NCBI RefSeq assembly: GCF_035222275.1
Contig: NC_085884.1
Coordinates: 1,240,001-1,304,000 of the forward strand
Direction: 5' to 3'
Length of the DNA stretch: 64,000 nt
DNA from: Podospora bellae-mahoneyi
Lineage: Eukaryota > Ascomycota > Sordariomycetes > Sordariales > Podosporaceae
Shown: one piece after another, positions 19,811 to 36,220 of the stretch
Numbering within the stretch: the first letter of the stretch is position 1
How the letters are laid out: each line of letters starts with the position of its first letter
Translations under genes and position numbers: made by a program
The notes under the pieces: generated by a model
Seen by the model: only the letters and a program-made list of their open reading frames with translations
What the model was told of the DNA's origin: nothing
Databases searched by the model: none

Positions 19811-22800
19811 TTTAGGTTTAAAAGGACCCGGTAAAGTTCTTTTATATTTAAATTCATTTTTATTTATTTAGGTTTTAACCGGTTTAAATATTATTAATAA
19901 AATTCTTTTAGCTTCTTTAAGTAATTAAGGTATATCTATAGCTCTTATAAATTATTTATAATTAAATATTTTAATTAATTAATTAAATATTTTAATTAGC
20001 TTCTATTAAACCGTAAATCTAATATCTTTTTTATATCGTACTCTTCTTCTTTATCCTCTACTACGGCCTATATATTAGCCTTACTTACCGGTAATACGGG
20101 TTCTAAAAGTGAGATGTGAAAAGTATATAACTATAGACGTATTATACAGGGTAGCTCCAGTTCGAATATCGTCTCCGATATCTTCCTCTTAACTTTAAAT
20201 AGGCCTACTCGCCTATAGTCTAGCTTCTTACTAGGTTTTTTAATATATAAATTACGTATAGAAAGAAATATTATATTTCTTCCTTTAAAGTAAGGTCCCT
20301 CGAGCTTTTTAGTATTATAATATTTCTATATCTTTTCCTTTATAAACTTTAGTTTTTACTTAAGTTTATTATAAAATATATATATTTTATTTACCTTAAC
20401 TCCGGCCTTAAGTACCTTAACCGTAGGTCCTTACCGTAAATCTATTTTATAATTAAAATTCGCGAAGAAAGATATAACTTTTATAATTTCCGTTAACGAT
20501 ATATTATATATTAATTATACCGTAAGTAATAATTTAACTTAATTATCTTACTCGAAATTTATATAATTCCGTAAATATTATTTTACAATTTAATTAAGCC
20601 GCTCCGTTTAACCGTCTATTTAAGAGTAGTAAGCCGATAACGCTTTACTTACTACCCTTAACCTCGTTATTAACGCTCTTTAAAACTTCGATATAAATTT
20701 AGTATCGCGATTCGTAATAAATTCCTTTAGCTATATATATATTACTATAATATACCGTAATATTATATTTACTAATTACTTTACTAACTAAATTTCCTTA
20801 TATAGTAAAAAATATATTTACTTAATAAGCCTATTAATTACCGTTAATATACTATCGTACTTAACGCCGGTTACCGTATCTTTAAATTTTAGTAATTTAG
20901 TAATAAAATTTATCGTAATTAAACTCTATAGCCGTTCCGCTATTAATAGTAATTCTAAAAATCCGTACGGCTTATACTTTATAACTTTCGTTTTTTCGTA
21001 TATATAGTATAATTAAATAGTTTCCTTAACGTCGTCCTTAATCCTCGGCTAATTAAAATACTATTTAATTTTTTTATAGTTTTAGCGATACCTATATATC
21101 CTCCGAGCTTCGATACGTAAATATCTATTATTAGTGTCGTCCGATCACCTAGTTTTACGTACGCTCGATTTTTATACTATAGCCTTCCCTAACTATCTTT
21201 CTAAATACCTTATAGCTCTAGCTCTTCCTACTAGTATTACTCTGTAATATTATTATTTAATTTCCTTTAGTATTTACTGGAAGTAATCTTTTTACGATAT
21301 ACTATATAATACTCTATCTACGGTTATAATAAATACTTAAAAATATTATTAAGCGCCTCTTTAAATAATAATAGTAATTTCTTAGGTATATCTTTATAGT
21401 AGTTAGTACGCCGGCTAAGTACGTCTACCTTAGTATTCTCCGATCCCTTCTTATAATTAATTTAGAAATTAAATTCCGAAAGGAACTTTAATTATTATAT
21501 TTACTATACGTTAAGGACCTTCGTAGTAGTAAAATACTATAAATTTTTATAATCCGTATAGACCTATACCTTATACTTAATACTATTAAAGTATAGCCTC
21601 CACTCCTCGAACGTTTTAATAATAGTAAATAGCTTTTTATCGTAAATTAAGTAGTTTTAATATATTTCCTCGAGCTTTTTCGAAAAAAAGGTTACCGGAT
21701 ATAACTTATTATCGTTATTTCGCTATCCTAATTACCCCCCGATCGTATAGTCTAATATATTTACTTTAACTTTAAATAATCGATTAGGGTTTAGTAATTT
21801 AAATACCGGGTTTTTTAAAATAACCTCTTTTAACTTTTAAAAGGCTTACTTTTTTTTCTACCTTTACCGGAATTTTATATTTTTTTTAGTTAAATAATTA
21901 AGAGGCTTCGTAATATTTATATATTTTTAAATAAATATTTTATAGAAATTTATAAATTTTAAAAATTCCTTAATATATATTTATAACTATAATATAGGTT
22001 AATCTTTAACTACTATAATTTTCCTAGGTTCTATACGAACCTTACTTAACGATATTAAATATTTTAAATATATTATTTTTTATACATAAAACTCGCTCTT
22101 CTCCTTATTAACCGAGAGTCCGGCTCCGTATAGCGCGTCGAATATCTCTCGTACGTACTACTTATATTCCTTTAGAGTATATAAGTAGATAAAAACGTTA
22201 TTGAGATAGTATATTATTATTTTGTTAAGGTACTTCCGTATCGTATAATTAATAAGAGATTAGAACGTCGCGGGCGTATTAATTAACTTAAATAGTATTA
22301 CGAGATACTCGAAATAACCGTAAAGCGTATAAAATATTATTTTCTATTCGTTTTCTTTTTTAATCCGTATATAGGCGTACCTAATAGGTATATTTAAGTA
22401 TATAAAATATCGCGCCTCGGTTAATTAACTCCGTAATTTAGATATTAACGGTAGTAGGTAACTATTTTTTACCGTTTCGTTATTTAATTACTAGTAATTT
22501 ATATATAATTATAAGTTACTATTTTTCTTTAATACGATAAAAACGGGGTATCCTACTAACAATATAAATTCCTTAATATAGCCTCTCTTTAAATTTTTAT
22601 TTAAATACTTTTATAGCTTTTTACTTTATTTATCGTTAATATAATATACTTTAAATAGCCGTAGTTTAGCTCCTTCTTTTAACTTAATTTCGTAGTTTTA
22701 TGGCCCTCGCTTTAAAAGCCCCTTTAAATATTTAACCGTAAAAACTAAGTATCTTTAATATTTTACCGGTACCGCTTTTTTCTCGCTTTTTTCTATATTA

Positions 22801-24789
22801 TTATAATAAGCGTATTTATTAACCTCCGATATCTTTATTAACGTCATTAACCTTATTTCTTCGATCTTACCGCCTATATCGATAAAGTATATTATTACTT
22901 CTTAAGCTCCTTACGGTAGTACCGTGGAGGGTATTTATCCTACACTTTACTCCGTACGTGCTTCTAATCTCCTATCGTTAATTAGATACTTCTAAGGTTC
23001 TTTTAATCGTAAGTAACTACCATCCCTCTAATCGATATCTAAATTATAGTTTTTATACTATAATTACCTTAAAATTATATCTTTCGAGGGTCTTATATTT
23101 ATAATATCGAATATAACTAAAGTTATTTTCCTTTCGACTATAATATCTAAGGATAGTATTTTCCTATAGACCTTTTGCGTACGAAATAGTCTTTATATAA
23201 CGATCTATTCCTTTTTTTTTTTCTATAGTATCCGGGCCTAGTATATAAATTATAGTAAAATTAGGTTCGTCTCCGCACCGCCGTCTACTAATATTATTAT
23301 TTAGAGATCCCTTTATCGTATAGTAACTTAGCGGCGTTTATTTCTTTTATTTTTTCCTTATATAGTAACGACTTTACTAATAAGCTTTAAGTCGTTATCC
23401 TATACTTTCGCTTTACACTAATATTTTTAAAAATATTATTCGTAGTCCGTTAGAGGTTAATAGCCCTTACGAAGGGCCGCGAGTCGTTTCTTAAACGGTT
23501 ATATTATTTAATAACGTTTTCTTACCTCGGGTTAATTAATAATATAAAGTCCTTTAACTATACCCGCCTAGTTTCCTCCTATCTTCTATCTTTTACTTCC
23601 TTAATACTTTCTCGTATCCTCGTCCGATAACGGTTCTTCTACTTAATTTTATATACTTTATCTTTATAATATCGCTTAACCTTCTCTCGTAAATATATAG
23701 CGTAGTCTAAGCTTAAGTACTATCCTAATATTACTTCCTCTAAAAAGCGTATACTATCGCCTATATTTTAACCTTCTGTATATTCGACGTAATATTTCGT
23801 ATACTTTAATACGATCTATATAACTTAAAAACTATTCTTTAGTTTAACCGGATCTTAAACCTTCTATAAAAGATAGTCGTTTAAGTCCTCTTACTAAGCC
23901 TTTTCTTACTTAACTATAATTTTCTTAATTAACTATAACTTACTTTCCTTACTTACTTTACGTACCGGTTAATAATTATATAGCGATTTACTTTAATAAT
24001 ATTTTATATATTTATATATAATATACTAGAACTAAAGTACTTTCCGATATTCCGGATATTTAAAATAAAGTTATACTATATTTTCCTCGCAAAGTATATA
24101 TTATATAAATATTAATATATTTTTTAGTATTTTCGCGATTTTAATACTAATAACCTTTTTACTTTTCTAATATTTTTCTTAGCTTTTATATACGAACTTT
24201 ATAGACTATAATATATTCCGTAAGATAATAAATCTATATTTACCGTATTACCTCTCCGGTATTATTTACTTAATAGGTCTTTACGTAGGACTATCGCCTT
24301 TAATAACTTCTATAATAATTTCCGTAATAATCTATACTAATTAATTCTATAATATTTATATTTAAAGATTTCTTTTTTTATATTCCGCTTTTAGCTTTTT
24401 TATTACTTCCCGCAGTTCCTAGAACTTTATTTCCTTTTATTCGGCGTATTAATTAAAGTTTCTTTTTAATTTTACTAATTTACTTTATTAATACCCGATA
24501 ACTATTACTTTTATAACCTTCGGTCCCTTTAATATAGTAACTATAGCGATCTCCTTTTTCTAGCCGAATCGCTTAAATACTTAATAATCCTTTTTAAAAT
24601 ATTTTATTTTATTATAATTAAAATATTTAAAATTATTTTTACCCTAGCCCCGGCTTTATAGCCTTTATTACTATATAGTATCGATATTTATTAGTCTTAA
24701 ATATATAGTGCCGGAATAGTTAGTACTAAAGTATCGTCTTTTACGTTTATCGTTAAAACGGTTATTACTAAGGTACCCCTTATTACTAT

Positions 24790-25150
24790 TGGTTTGGGGT
24801 GCGGCCACAGGCCTGAGGGTATGAGTAAGGAAGTGGGGCTCTCTGAGGATTCGGGGGTTCAGGGGTCATATATATAAACGGTCTACTTCGGACATTCTAT
24901 TTTAAACGGATCATCGACTTCTATTTCTTCGTATTTTTACGCTTTATATACGTGCAGGCAGTTCTAGCCCTCTAATCAGGCCAATCCGGTACTTACTATG
25001 TGGCCTGCGAGCCTATAGAGTCTTTTATTTATCCTACGTAAAGTGCGGCCTGCGAGCGAGCTACTATTACGCAGGAGTGTTTATTTAGAACCCAGTTTGG
25101 GATATATTTATAGTATTATAGTTATTTTTATATGTTTTCTTACTATTTTA
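24790..25150 (+). repeat. left (5') LTR of inner element
   Basis: 361 bp, same length as the right copy. The first 80 bases or so (TGGTTTGGGGTGCGGCC onward) are clean; the inner part is changed at CpA sites. Confidence 0.88.
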
Positions 25151-28100
25151 AATGGAAGTCGTGCCCGGGTTAAGTATAGTTTAGGGTCTAAACTAGACTT
25201 AAAAGCCTTAGGTATTAAAAAAAATATAAAACTACGAACGATAATAAATACCGATAACTTTATTAAACCCTGCGAAGTTCGGTAAAAACGATTTATCTTT
25301 ATTTAATTAAACGGAATACTTTTATTATCGACTATACTCCGGGCTTTCCGATATCCGTATATAGAGAGTTAAGTATATAGTCCGGATAAAACCGGAAAGT
25401 AAATTAAGGGTATTAATTAAAATTAATTCGTTAACGGATTTTATTTTAATAATAATTATTAAAGTCCTTTCCTATTTTTAATTAAGAAAAATCCTCTTAA
25501 TATATTATTTAGTAGCGTTAAATTATTAAAAAAGTTATTAGCTTAATTTAATTTAAAATATCGGAGATTCGAAAGTAAAAAAACGAAGGTACTATCCTTT
25601 TAATTTAAATAAAAGTAATTTATATTTATATACTAAAGTTATAAAGGATAACCGTTTTTTTATTTTTAACGATATATATAAGGAAGAGGCTATATTATTA
25701 ACGTAAATATAATAATAATTATTAAATACTAATATATCCGATAATATCCTACTTATCGTTTCCGCTAACTTTCCCGGTAATAACTAAGAATATTAAATTC
25801 CTACGGCTCGTTCCGTAATAAAAATAATTATTTTAACGGTTAGGTTTTTAAAATTATTATTATTCGTTATTTTTTCGACTACGAACCGTACTTACTTTAA
25901 AAACGCCGGAACCCCTTACTTTTTTTTTAATTAAAGTAGCCCGGCTATATACTTTAATACCTTTAACGTATTAAATAAACTTTATAATTATTTAAATCTT
26001 ATTATTTAAAATTATATTACGTTTCTTATTTAATATATTAAATATTTTACTTCCTTTCCTAAATTTATATATTAATTTTAATAATCTAGATACCTTTACC
26101 CTATAAGACTTTACTTTAATTATTATTACTTATAAAGGTCCTTTATATTTAATTAATTAACCTTTTATTCTATAATACCTATATATTTTCCTTAACGTAA
26201 ATTCCCCGATTTAAAGAAAGTCGGTTTTAAAAATAATTTTAAAAGGAAGTACTTTATAGAATATTTAAAATATTTCGAGAATACCTATAAAGAATATTAG
26301 ATTATAGAATTTATTTTATATATTTATAAATTTAAATTTTAATATAACTTTAATATAGGTAAGTAAATTAATAAATATATAAACTTATTTATACTTATTA
26401 ATATTTAACCTATCTTAATTATTTATTTTAAATACTTTTTTAAAATTTACGACCCTTAATAAAATAAAAATATTTATAAAGAATTAAATAATTTTTACGT
26501 TAAAATTATCTTTAATAATATAAGCGAGTTAAAAAAAGTTATTTTTAATTATTTTAAACTACTCTCTTAAGTACCGATCGGAGAAAAAAAAGTAATAAGA
26601 GTTAAAGTAATTAATTATTTTTAAATAAAATTCTTTAAATTTATAAAAATAATCTTTATTAACCGAGGAAAATCCGAATATCGTTTAAAATCTATAAATT
26701 TTATTATTTAAAGCGATTAAATTAATAATATAATTAAAAACGGGTATAATATAGGAGGAAAAATCTATAAAGAAAATAAAGCGATTATCGTACCTTTCCT
26801 TATTACCTTTAATTAAGTAGCAAAAATACTTAATTAATATATAATAATTAATACTATAATAAATAAGGAAATAGTATTATAGTATTTAAAGGTAAATATC
26901 TACGGTAGCTTTTTTATACCGGAAAACGGTAAACCTAAGATAATAAAGACTTACGTTTAATATTTAAGAAATTAAGTACCTTACTTTTTAAATTTTAATA
27001 TTAGCTTTAATAAGGAAGTAAATTCGTTCTTTAATACTTTCCTTTCTATTAATATTAATATTTAATTTAAAAGATTAAGGAAGTAGTATTATAATAATCT
27101 TTTTCCGCTTAAAAAATATTTTTAATACGGTAAAACTAATTATTATATTAAATTAATAAAATATTTTAAAAAAAGATATAATAAAGCGTAAGGATTATAT
27201 TATATTAAAGGAAGTAAAGTATATATCGGTAAAAAAAAATAGCCGGATAATAAAAAAGTATAGTTTAATTAAAAGGATATAAGAAAGGCGTAGCGTAAAA
27301 GGAAGGTTAGCGACTTAATTCGGGTTATAATTTCGTTAAAATTAAAATTAAATAAGGCTTATAAGGCCTATATAAAATAAGCTAAGTACTAAGAAGCCTA
27401 TAAAGGGAGGGGATATAAACTTAATATTTTTTTAATTAAAAAAAGAAAATAAGTAACTATTTAAATAGTTAGGGTTATAGATATTAAGTTAAATAAACTT
27501 TATAAATACTTTAAACTTTATATATTATTTAATAAAAATTTAATTAATAATTATATTATTAAAAATATTTTATAACGTTATTTAATAAAAAAGTAATTAC
27601 TTAAAAGTATTTTAAAGCGCCCTAAAAATATTTTAATAATCGTTTATAATTAAAAAATAGAAATAAAAATAAGCGTATAAAGAACGAAAAAAGTAAGGAT
27701 CGAGGATTTACCGGAAAATAATATAAATAACCTAGCTTTAACCGAATACCCGAAGATAGTATTTACTTCTATATAAAAAAAAAAAAAATAATAAAGGAAG
27801 GTAATTCGTTTAATTAAAGGAATAAAGTCCGAAGTAACTTAAAATTATTTAATAATAAAGTAAAAGATTTTAAAGATTATATTATTAAAAAAGTTAAAAA
27901 ATATATTTACGGTTAAACTAAATTTATATTAAAAAAGTATTATAGGGTTTTACCTATATTTATTTATCGGTTAATAAATTATTTAAAGAGTATAGCCGAG
28001 GATACTAAAGTAATTAAGTAATATAGATCTTTTAAAAATACCCCGAATAGAAAAAAAGAAGTCCTATAGAGGGAGGAGGCTTTATAATTAACGGTTCGGA

Positions 28101-31100
28101 CGAATTTTTAAACGGCTAAATATAATAAAACTTTTCTGTTTAATTAAAAAAAAACTATTTCCGCTTTATATAAAATTATAACGAATAGTAAGTACAATAT
28201 AATCGAGGGAGGTATTTAAAAGAAAATTATTAAAAGTAAAGTCTAACCGGGTAATAGCTTAGAAAAGTAATTATAGATTTTATTATTTACGCCCGTTAGT
28301 TAGCTTTCTAGTAATAAACGAACTTTTTTAAAAGCCGTTATTCGAACTTATAACGTCCTATTACTATATTATAATTTCGTTTCGCTAACCTTAAAAAAAT
28401 ATTAATAATATTAAATATAGGTTCGGAATATAATTTAATTAGTAAAGTTATAATTAAAAGGTTTTATTTATTTATAATATCGACGAACCTATAATCTAAA
28501 GGCTTTTATAAGGATCCGGTTATATTTATAAGTAAAACCTAGGCTTTAATAGTACTAACTAAAGTTCTAATTTTATATTATTTTTTTATTATTAATAATA
28601 TTAAAGCTTTAAGCTTTTATAACTTATTATTAAATATTTTATTTTTTACGGATATAAACTTTACCTTTAATTTTATAAAGGGCCGTATAATTAACGTAAA
28701 TATATTATATACGGGAAAGTTAATTAAGGCCTATATAGTAAAAAAGGAGGTAATTAATAAAATAAAAGCGGAATATAACGGTAAGGATCGAAGTAATACC
28801 TTTCTCGCTAATTAACCTTTATAAATATTTAAGGGATTAATTAATAATAAAATATTTATTTTTAAGTAAATAATAGAGGAATTAAAAAAAGAGAATAAAG
28901 TAGTAGGAAAGTTAAATAAAAAAGCTAAACGTTTTTTACTTAATTTTATTTTAAAAAAGTTAAATTTATTATTATTAAATTATTACTTAACGTTTAATAT
29001 TATTTTTTATAAAAATAAAGAAAAGGGGGATATTAAAAGTAAAGGAAAAAAGAATATTAGTAATTAAAGGGAAAGGAAAAAAAAAATATAAAGGATTATT
29101 AAAAAAAAAAGTTTTTATTTTAGCCTAAAAGGGTAAAAATTATAATAAAAACTTTAATTTCGGATAAAATATTTAAAAAAAAATAACCGTTACTATTAAC
29201 TTTTATAATAAATTTATACCTAATATTATTAATACTATTAGTATTATTATTATTAAAAATATTATTGCCGTTTAATCGAAGGATTAATATAATAATTTTA
29301 TTTAAACCTAATATTATATTTATATATTTAAAAATATTTAATTAATTCTTTATTTAACTAAATTAATATAACTTTTTTATTATATAATTATATAAATATT
29401 ATTTATCTCCGCCCCTTTCCGAAAAGAAAAATAATATAAAGATTAGCCTAATCGCTACTTTTAAATAAACTTAATTAACGTTTACGGAAATTAATATTAT
29501 TACTACGATATATAAGAAAGTAAATAAAAAGGTAAAGCTAATTAATAATATTAAATTAAATAGTAATACTCCCGAGAAAAATCCGAATTAAAAAATAAAG
29601 AAATAAATAGTAATTAAAGAATCCTTATAATATAGTTTAGAATTTAACGATATTATAATCCTTAAATTTTTAAAATAATTAAAGGGTCGCGCTTAACTTT
29701 AGAACGGTTAACCGATTTAATTAAATAAATTATTAATATTTTAATAAATTAAAAAGTTAAAATATTTATAATAATTTTATTCGTAAGAGAGGCTATTTTA
29801 ATATAGGATTTTACCGAGTATAAATAGATATTTAAAAAAATCTTCTTTATTTAATATATTAAGACTATTCCTTATAAAATATAGTAAAGTAAGTTTATTC
29901 CGATTTTAAAGTTATTAATAAAAAAAGTTATTAATTTCCTTAAGGAATAAATTAAAAGAAATATTATTAAGGAAGTATATAGTCCCTACCGTAATAATTA
30001 ATTTTTAATAAAAAAAAAGAATAATAATTTTTATTTAATTAATAATATTTAAAGATATAATAAAGTTATATAATAAAATACTTTTATTTTATTAAATATT
30101 AAAGAGTTTAGTAAGGACTTTACGAAATACTTTATTATTTCTTTACTTAACTTTTTTTCCGAATATAATTAAATTAAATTAACTTTAACGAGCCGGAACT
30201 TTACTACCTTCGTAATATTTATCGGCCTATTTAAAATATATACCTTACTTTAAGGAACTATTAATTCGGTAACTTAGTTTTAAAAAGCTATAATTAAAGT
30301 TTTTTAAAATTTTATCCTATAAATATACCGATTATACCTAAATAATATTATAGTAAAAGGACTAAAGTAAAATTATAATAGTAAAAAAGAAAAGTTAGAA
30401 GTTAGGAAATAAGTTTTAAAGTATTTAAAGAATATTAACGTAGTTTTATTTAATTATAAATTTATAAAAGTTATAGTTATAATTATAAAATCCTTTTAAT
30501 ATAAACGAAAAACTATTATTTTTAATTATTCTTATATACCGGATAAACGTTTCTTTAATTAAATAAAAGTAATAAAAATAAAGGAATAACGAATTTACTA
30601 TAGTTTTAAGGATATTCGTACTTTTATAGGGATTACCGGTTATTATCGGCTATAGGTACCTCTCTTTAATTTAATTATAGCTCCGCTATATTTCTTAATA
30701 AGGAAGGATATAAAATAAAAATAAATAAAAATTTAATAAAGTATAATAAAATAATTTACTTTTTTAATTATAAAAGTATTATATTTAATTTCTTTAACGT
30801 TTAATAATAATTATTTTAATAAAATTTTTATTATTTTTAATATAAATTTAATTAAATAAGAAGTAGTAATTAAATAAATAAAACCTAATAGAAAAAAGTA
30901 CTTTTATCGGTTCGAAAGTAATATTTAGAGCCTAGTTAAATAAAGGTACGATACTATTAAAAGGGAATTAAGAGGATTATTATATATTTTAAAGAGATTT
31001 AAAAGGTATCTTTTCGGGGTATATTTTATAGTAAAAACGAATATTTAAGTAATAGTTTATTAAATTTAAAAAATAGTTAATAACGTTTCTAACGTCTTAA

Positions 31101-34100
31101 TAATAAAATAATTAAAATAAATTAAACTTTTTAATTTTATAATTATTTATATTTTTAAAAGTAAAAACTTTATAACGGATATATTATCGAGAAAATTACT
31201 TAATCCCTTTAATTTAAAGGAAAAGAAATTAAAACTAAATATTAATAATAAAGTTAACGTAAGGATCTAGAAAAATAAAATCTAAAAAGTAAATATTTAG
31301 CGGGTAAACGTTAAAAAAAAAAGAAAAAAAATTATTAAGTAAGGCCTTTACTTAAATAGACTATAGTCTTTTTACTCCTATACTATCGCCGAGTTCCTCG
31401 CGATTAGTACGGAGTTAAAGGTTAGGACGAGGTTTAATATTTAGACTATTAAAAATAACGCTTTAAAAATAATTTTCGAAAACGAAATTTTATTTTTTAA
31501 ACTAAATAAAGGAAGCTTCCTTCTTAAAAAAATTATTAATCTTTTAATCGAGCGAAAAAAAGTCTTTAATATATATTATAATGAAATAGGTTATAAAGGA
31601 CGAAAAGCTATTTATACCCGAATAATAGAAAATTATTATTAAAAGGGTATATATATTAACGTTAAGGTTTAAATTAAAATATATAAGTAATATTAATAAT
31701 AAAGCCCGAAGCGTTAAGAGGATTAATATTTATATATTAAGCTTTTAATTACTTTATTTACGAAATAATATTTAAACGTATAGTTTTTATTAATAATTTC
31801 GGAAAAAAAAATTTATTTTTTTACGGTAAGGAATAACTTAATTAAGTATTTAAAAACGAAAATTTTAAAATTAAGTAAAGCTTTTAGGGTTAAGAATTTT
31901 ATTCTATATAATATTATTTTTAAATAGGGTTATTTTTTAATTATAGTAATAAATAGCGGATTTAAATTTAAGAAAGAAGTTATTAAGATTTTAAAAAAGT
32001 TAAGGGTTTTCTAAGTAATAATTTTATTTTATAATATAAAAATAAATAAAATAACGGAATTTAATTATATTTTAATTATATTAATATTAATAAAAATAAT
32101 AGATAGGATAGGGAAAAAATAAAAGTAATAGCTCCTTTATATATTATTTATTAATAGGATTACGATACGAGGTATTTATAAATATAATACTTTTTATTTA
32201 ATATATAGGTTTAATCCTATTATATTAATCGAAAAGGATATATTATTATAGAAAGTTATTTAATAAAAAAAAATTAGCTTTAATAGATTAGAAGAATATT
32301 AGAAGGAAAGGACGATTATAGATTTAATAAAGGTAAAGGTAAAACTATTAAAATCCTAAAGAATAAATTTTACTTTAATAATTAAAAGGATTAATATAGT
32401 AAGATAGAAAATTATAATAAAAAAGAATAGGGAAAAAATTTATAATATTAAATTTAAAAGTAGTATAATTAAAAGAGGGGACTTAATATTAATATATAAA
32501 ATAAATAGAAAGTTAAATATAAACGTAATAAGGAAATTATAATACCGTTAAAATAGCCTTTTTAAGGTAAAAAAGGTTAAACCGAGTAATATTTATTATT
32601 TCTTAAAGATATTAAATAAAGTATTATTACGAGTTTTTTATATATTAAATAAAATAAAAAAGTTTTTTAAATTAAAAAATATATATATAAATAAAAAGAA
32701 TATAAATATATAATTAGGATTAAAGAAAATTTAATAAATACCCGGGAGTAAAGTAAAGGAAGGTATAGATATAGTAAAAAATAAAAATAAAGAAAAAAAA
32801 ATAGTAAAAGAAATATTAAGGAGAATAATAATTAAGGGGAAGACTAAAATAAAATAAAAGAATATTAAAGTATAAAGGAAATTTAAAAAAGGAAAAAGTA
32901 TAAAAGTAGTTTTAAAGAAGGGTAAACTAAAGAACTTTTTAGGGTAATTAAGGAAAGGTAATAACGAGGAAGTTATAATTATTATTTTTTAAAAAAGTAT
33001 TAAAGCTTATATTATAAAAATAAAGCTATTAAAGCTATTTATTTTTAAAGGGAGGAAAGATATTAAGGAAGGTAATTAATTAAAGTAAAAATTATTATAT
33101 TAAATTTTATTTTTATTTTTTTATTTTTATTATTTTTTTCTTTATTTACTTTTTTTTTTATACCCCCCCCTTTAATCTAAGGAAGTAAACGACTATTCTT
33201 TTTTTTTTTTCTTTTTTTTTTTTTTATTTATTTATTATTTTTTAAACTCTTTATATTTAGCCCGCTATTCTTCCTACTCCCGGTTTTAATTAACTTCCTT
33301 ATTATTAAAGATTAAACTTACGGTATTACGATTTAACTTTAATAATTTATTATTATTAAAATCTTTAAAGTAATAACTATTTTTATTAATATTAAACTAT
33401 AAGTAATAAATACCTTTATATTAATAGTTTTTATATTTTTAATCGAAATCCTTTCTTTTTATATAACTAAAGTATAGTTATATTACTTTAGTTTTAATAT
33501 TATCGGGAAACGTTACGAAAGACCGGCGATAGCTTTAATTATATTTATTATATAGATTAATATAGTTAAATCTTATATTTTAATATTAAACTAAGTATAA
33601 TTAGGGAGGCGGCACTTATAGTAATCCGGTAGCTTAAATAAGTAAGCTTTTAAAGCGATAAGCCCGCTTAATAATTTTAAATAACTAACGCCCGAAAAAT
33701 TATTTATTAAACCGTTCGATAAAAACCTATTTAACGGAATTAATCGATAATACCTTAAAGATATAATTAGTAATAGTTTTATCCGTATTAATATTTTTAA
33801 AAAATATTTATTACTCTTTTTTACCCCCCTTTTTCGTCGGATTAAAAAGGAATTATTTAAAGTAAAGGGAAGTAGCTACGTAGTCGGAATTTAAAAAGGA
33901 AATCTTTAAATATTAAAAAGTAGTTTAATAAAAGAAAGAAATATTATAATAAATATTAATACTTTTTAATATAATAAAGTTATAAACGTAAATAAAACGC
34001 CGAACCTAAATATACTTTTTATAAATAACGCTTTAACTATTAAAAATATAAGTAAAATTAGTAGGACGATAAGTAAGGGTAGTAAGTAAAGGCTTTTAAG

Positions 34101-36220
34101 TAGGGTCTATAATAACCTCGGACTAGTCGTACGTAATAAAGTTAAAAACTTTCTTAACTTAATTAAAAAATTTTTTAATAGAAAAAGTTATAGGTACTTA
34201 AGTAATTAAATCGTCGACCGTTTAATTAAATAAAATAATAAGTTTTTTTAAAGTAAAGGCTATTATAAAGTAGCGGTTAATAAATATTAAAAAAAAATAA
34301 AAAATAAGCGGGAGAAAGGAAAATTAATATAGATATTTATAATTAAAAAATAAAACTACGTAACCGGTCCTATAAACCTTAATAATAGGGAGACTTATTA
34401 AAACGTTTTTTTCTTTTTTTAAACGGTTTACGTAACTATTTATTAATTTTACCTTATAAGCTAAGTAAATAATAAAAAATAAAGGTTTACCGGAGATTTT
34501 TTTCCCTTTTTAATTCCTTTTTTTAAAAATTCTTTACTTTCCTTTTAGTAATCCTTTAATTATAAATTATACTATATATTTTTTTTTTTTAATTTTTATA
34601 AAATAATATTATTAATATTTTTTTTAAAGTTTATTTATAATATATTATAGGAAAAGTTTATTATTATTAAGAAATTCGGCCTTTTTAATAATTTCGTTAA
34701 GGAAATTATTCGGAAAGCGCGCTTTTAAAGTATCGATAGAGTTTATAGTTCTAGCCCCTCGCGTAATATTTTCCTTCCTTAAAGTAATAATATTTTTTAG
34801 CCTATCCGCTTTAGCTTTAATTTAATTAACGATCCGGGAGATTATATTATAAAAAAATAGCCCGACTAAATTAATATTACTTTCGTAAAGTAGTTTTCGA
34901 TTAATATTATTAAATATTTTTTCCCTAGTTTAAAACTAATAACTCCCTTTAATCGGATTTATATTTATAATATTTATATAACTTCCTTTATTTATATAAT
35001 ATATAACCTTTAAGGTTATTTAAAAACTAAATAGTAACTTACTAGTTTAATCTTTACTTACGCTTTTCGGTACTTTTTTTAAAGAATTTTTAAACGTTAT
35101 ATATAGATCCCTAAAAAACCTTTAAATTTTATTATAATAAAATCGTCGATATATTTTTTCCTACTTAATAATAATTATAATACCTTTAACCGACGATATT
35201 AAATTTTTTTAATTTATATTAATAATAAAAACTATTAAGTAATAAGTATTTACGATATTACTATTAATATTTTAATTTATATAAACTCGTCGAAGGATTA
35301 AGAAGGGTATTAAACGGATATTATTTTTTATTTAATATTTTATATCCGTTATACTTTTTACTATAGCTTTAACGTAAAAGTAAGGAAGTTAATTTATAGT
35401 AAATAGAGCGGGGTATAAAAGTATAGTCTTTAGGTTTTAAAGTATTACCGTACTTACTTTTAGAAAGAAGTTTCGTATAGTAAAGAGGAGAATTTAACGG
35501 TAATAAAGGCTTAAAAAGGAAATCGTTATTATAGAGACTATAAAACTATAGGCGTTATAAGAAAGAAAATAATAAAGTTATAAATAGGTTATATAAAAAG
35601 GGCTTTAGGTTATAAATTTAATTAAAAAGTATATAATAGAAAATAAAGGAAGAGGAGCTTAAAAAACTTAATAAATATAAAAAGATTTAATTTATTTAAT
35701 ACCCTTTTATTTTTTTTTAAATCCTTATTAATTTCCCGTTTTACTTTATTTTTTAATTTTCCGTTAGCTTTAATTATTACTATTAAGGGAAATAAATATA
35801 TCGTAAGTCTTTTCTTTAATTATAAAGGGTTTAAACTAAGTAATACGTCGAGTAGCTTTTAACGATTAAATAAAGTAATAATATTTTTTAGATTCCGTAT
35901 TTTAGTAATAATAAATTTACTACTTTTTTTTAAACCTATAATCGCCCGGCCCCTTATTTATAATTATTTAGGATTATTAATAATATATTTTTTATTTAAT
36001 TATATATTTAAGTTTATAGGATAGGAGTAGGCCCCTAAAATCCTTTAAAGACGAAGGGAGAAAGTTATTAGGTTACCGGTTATAATAGCTCGATAAGGAC
36101 GGAAATATACTCTAAAATCCAAAAAGTAAATATAGGCCTCTCTTTAATTAAAGAGGAAATATTTTTCTTTATATATATATTTATTTACTAGTCTATAGTA
36201 ATTAAATATAAAGGGAGGCT

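Noticed and set aside
25043-25285. 80-codon plus frame inside the inner element
   Set aside because: It lies mostly in the LTR and is also seen in part in the right LTR (36469-36651); LTR shadow, not a gene.
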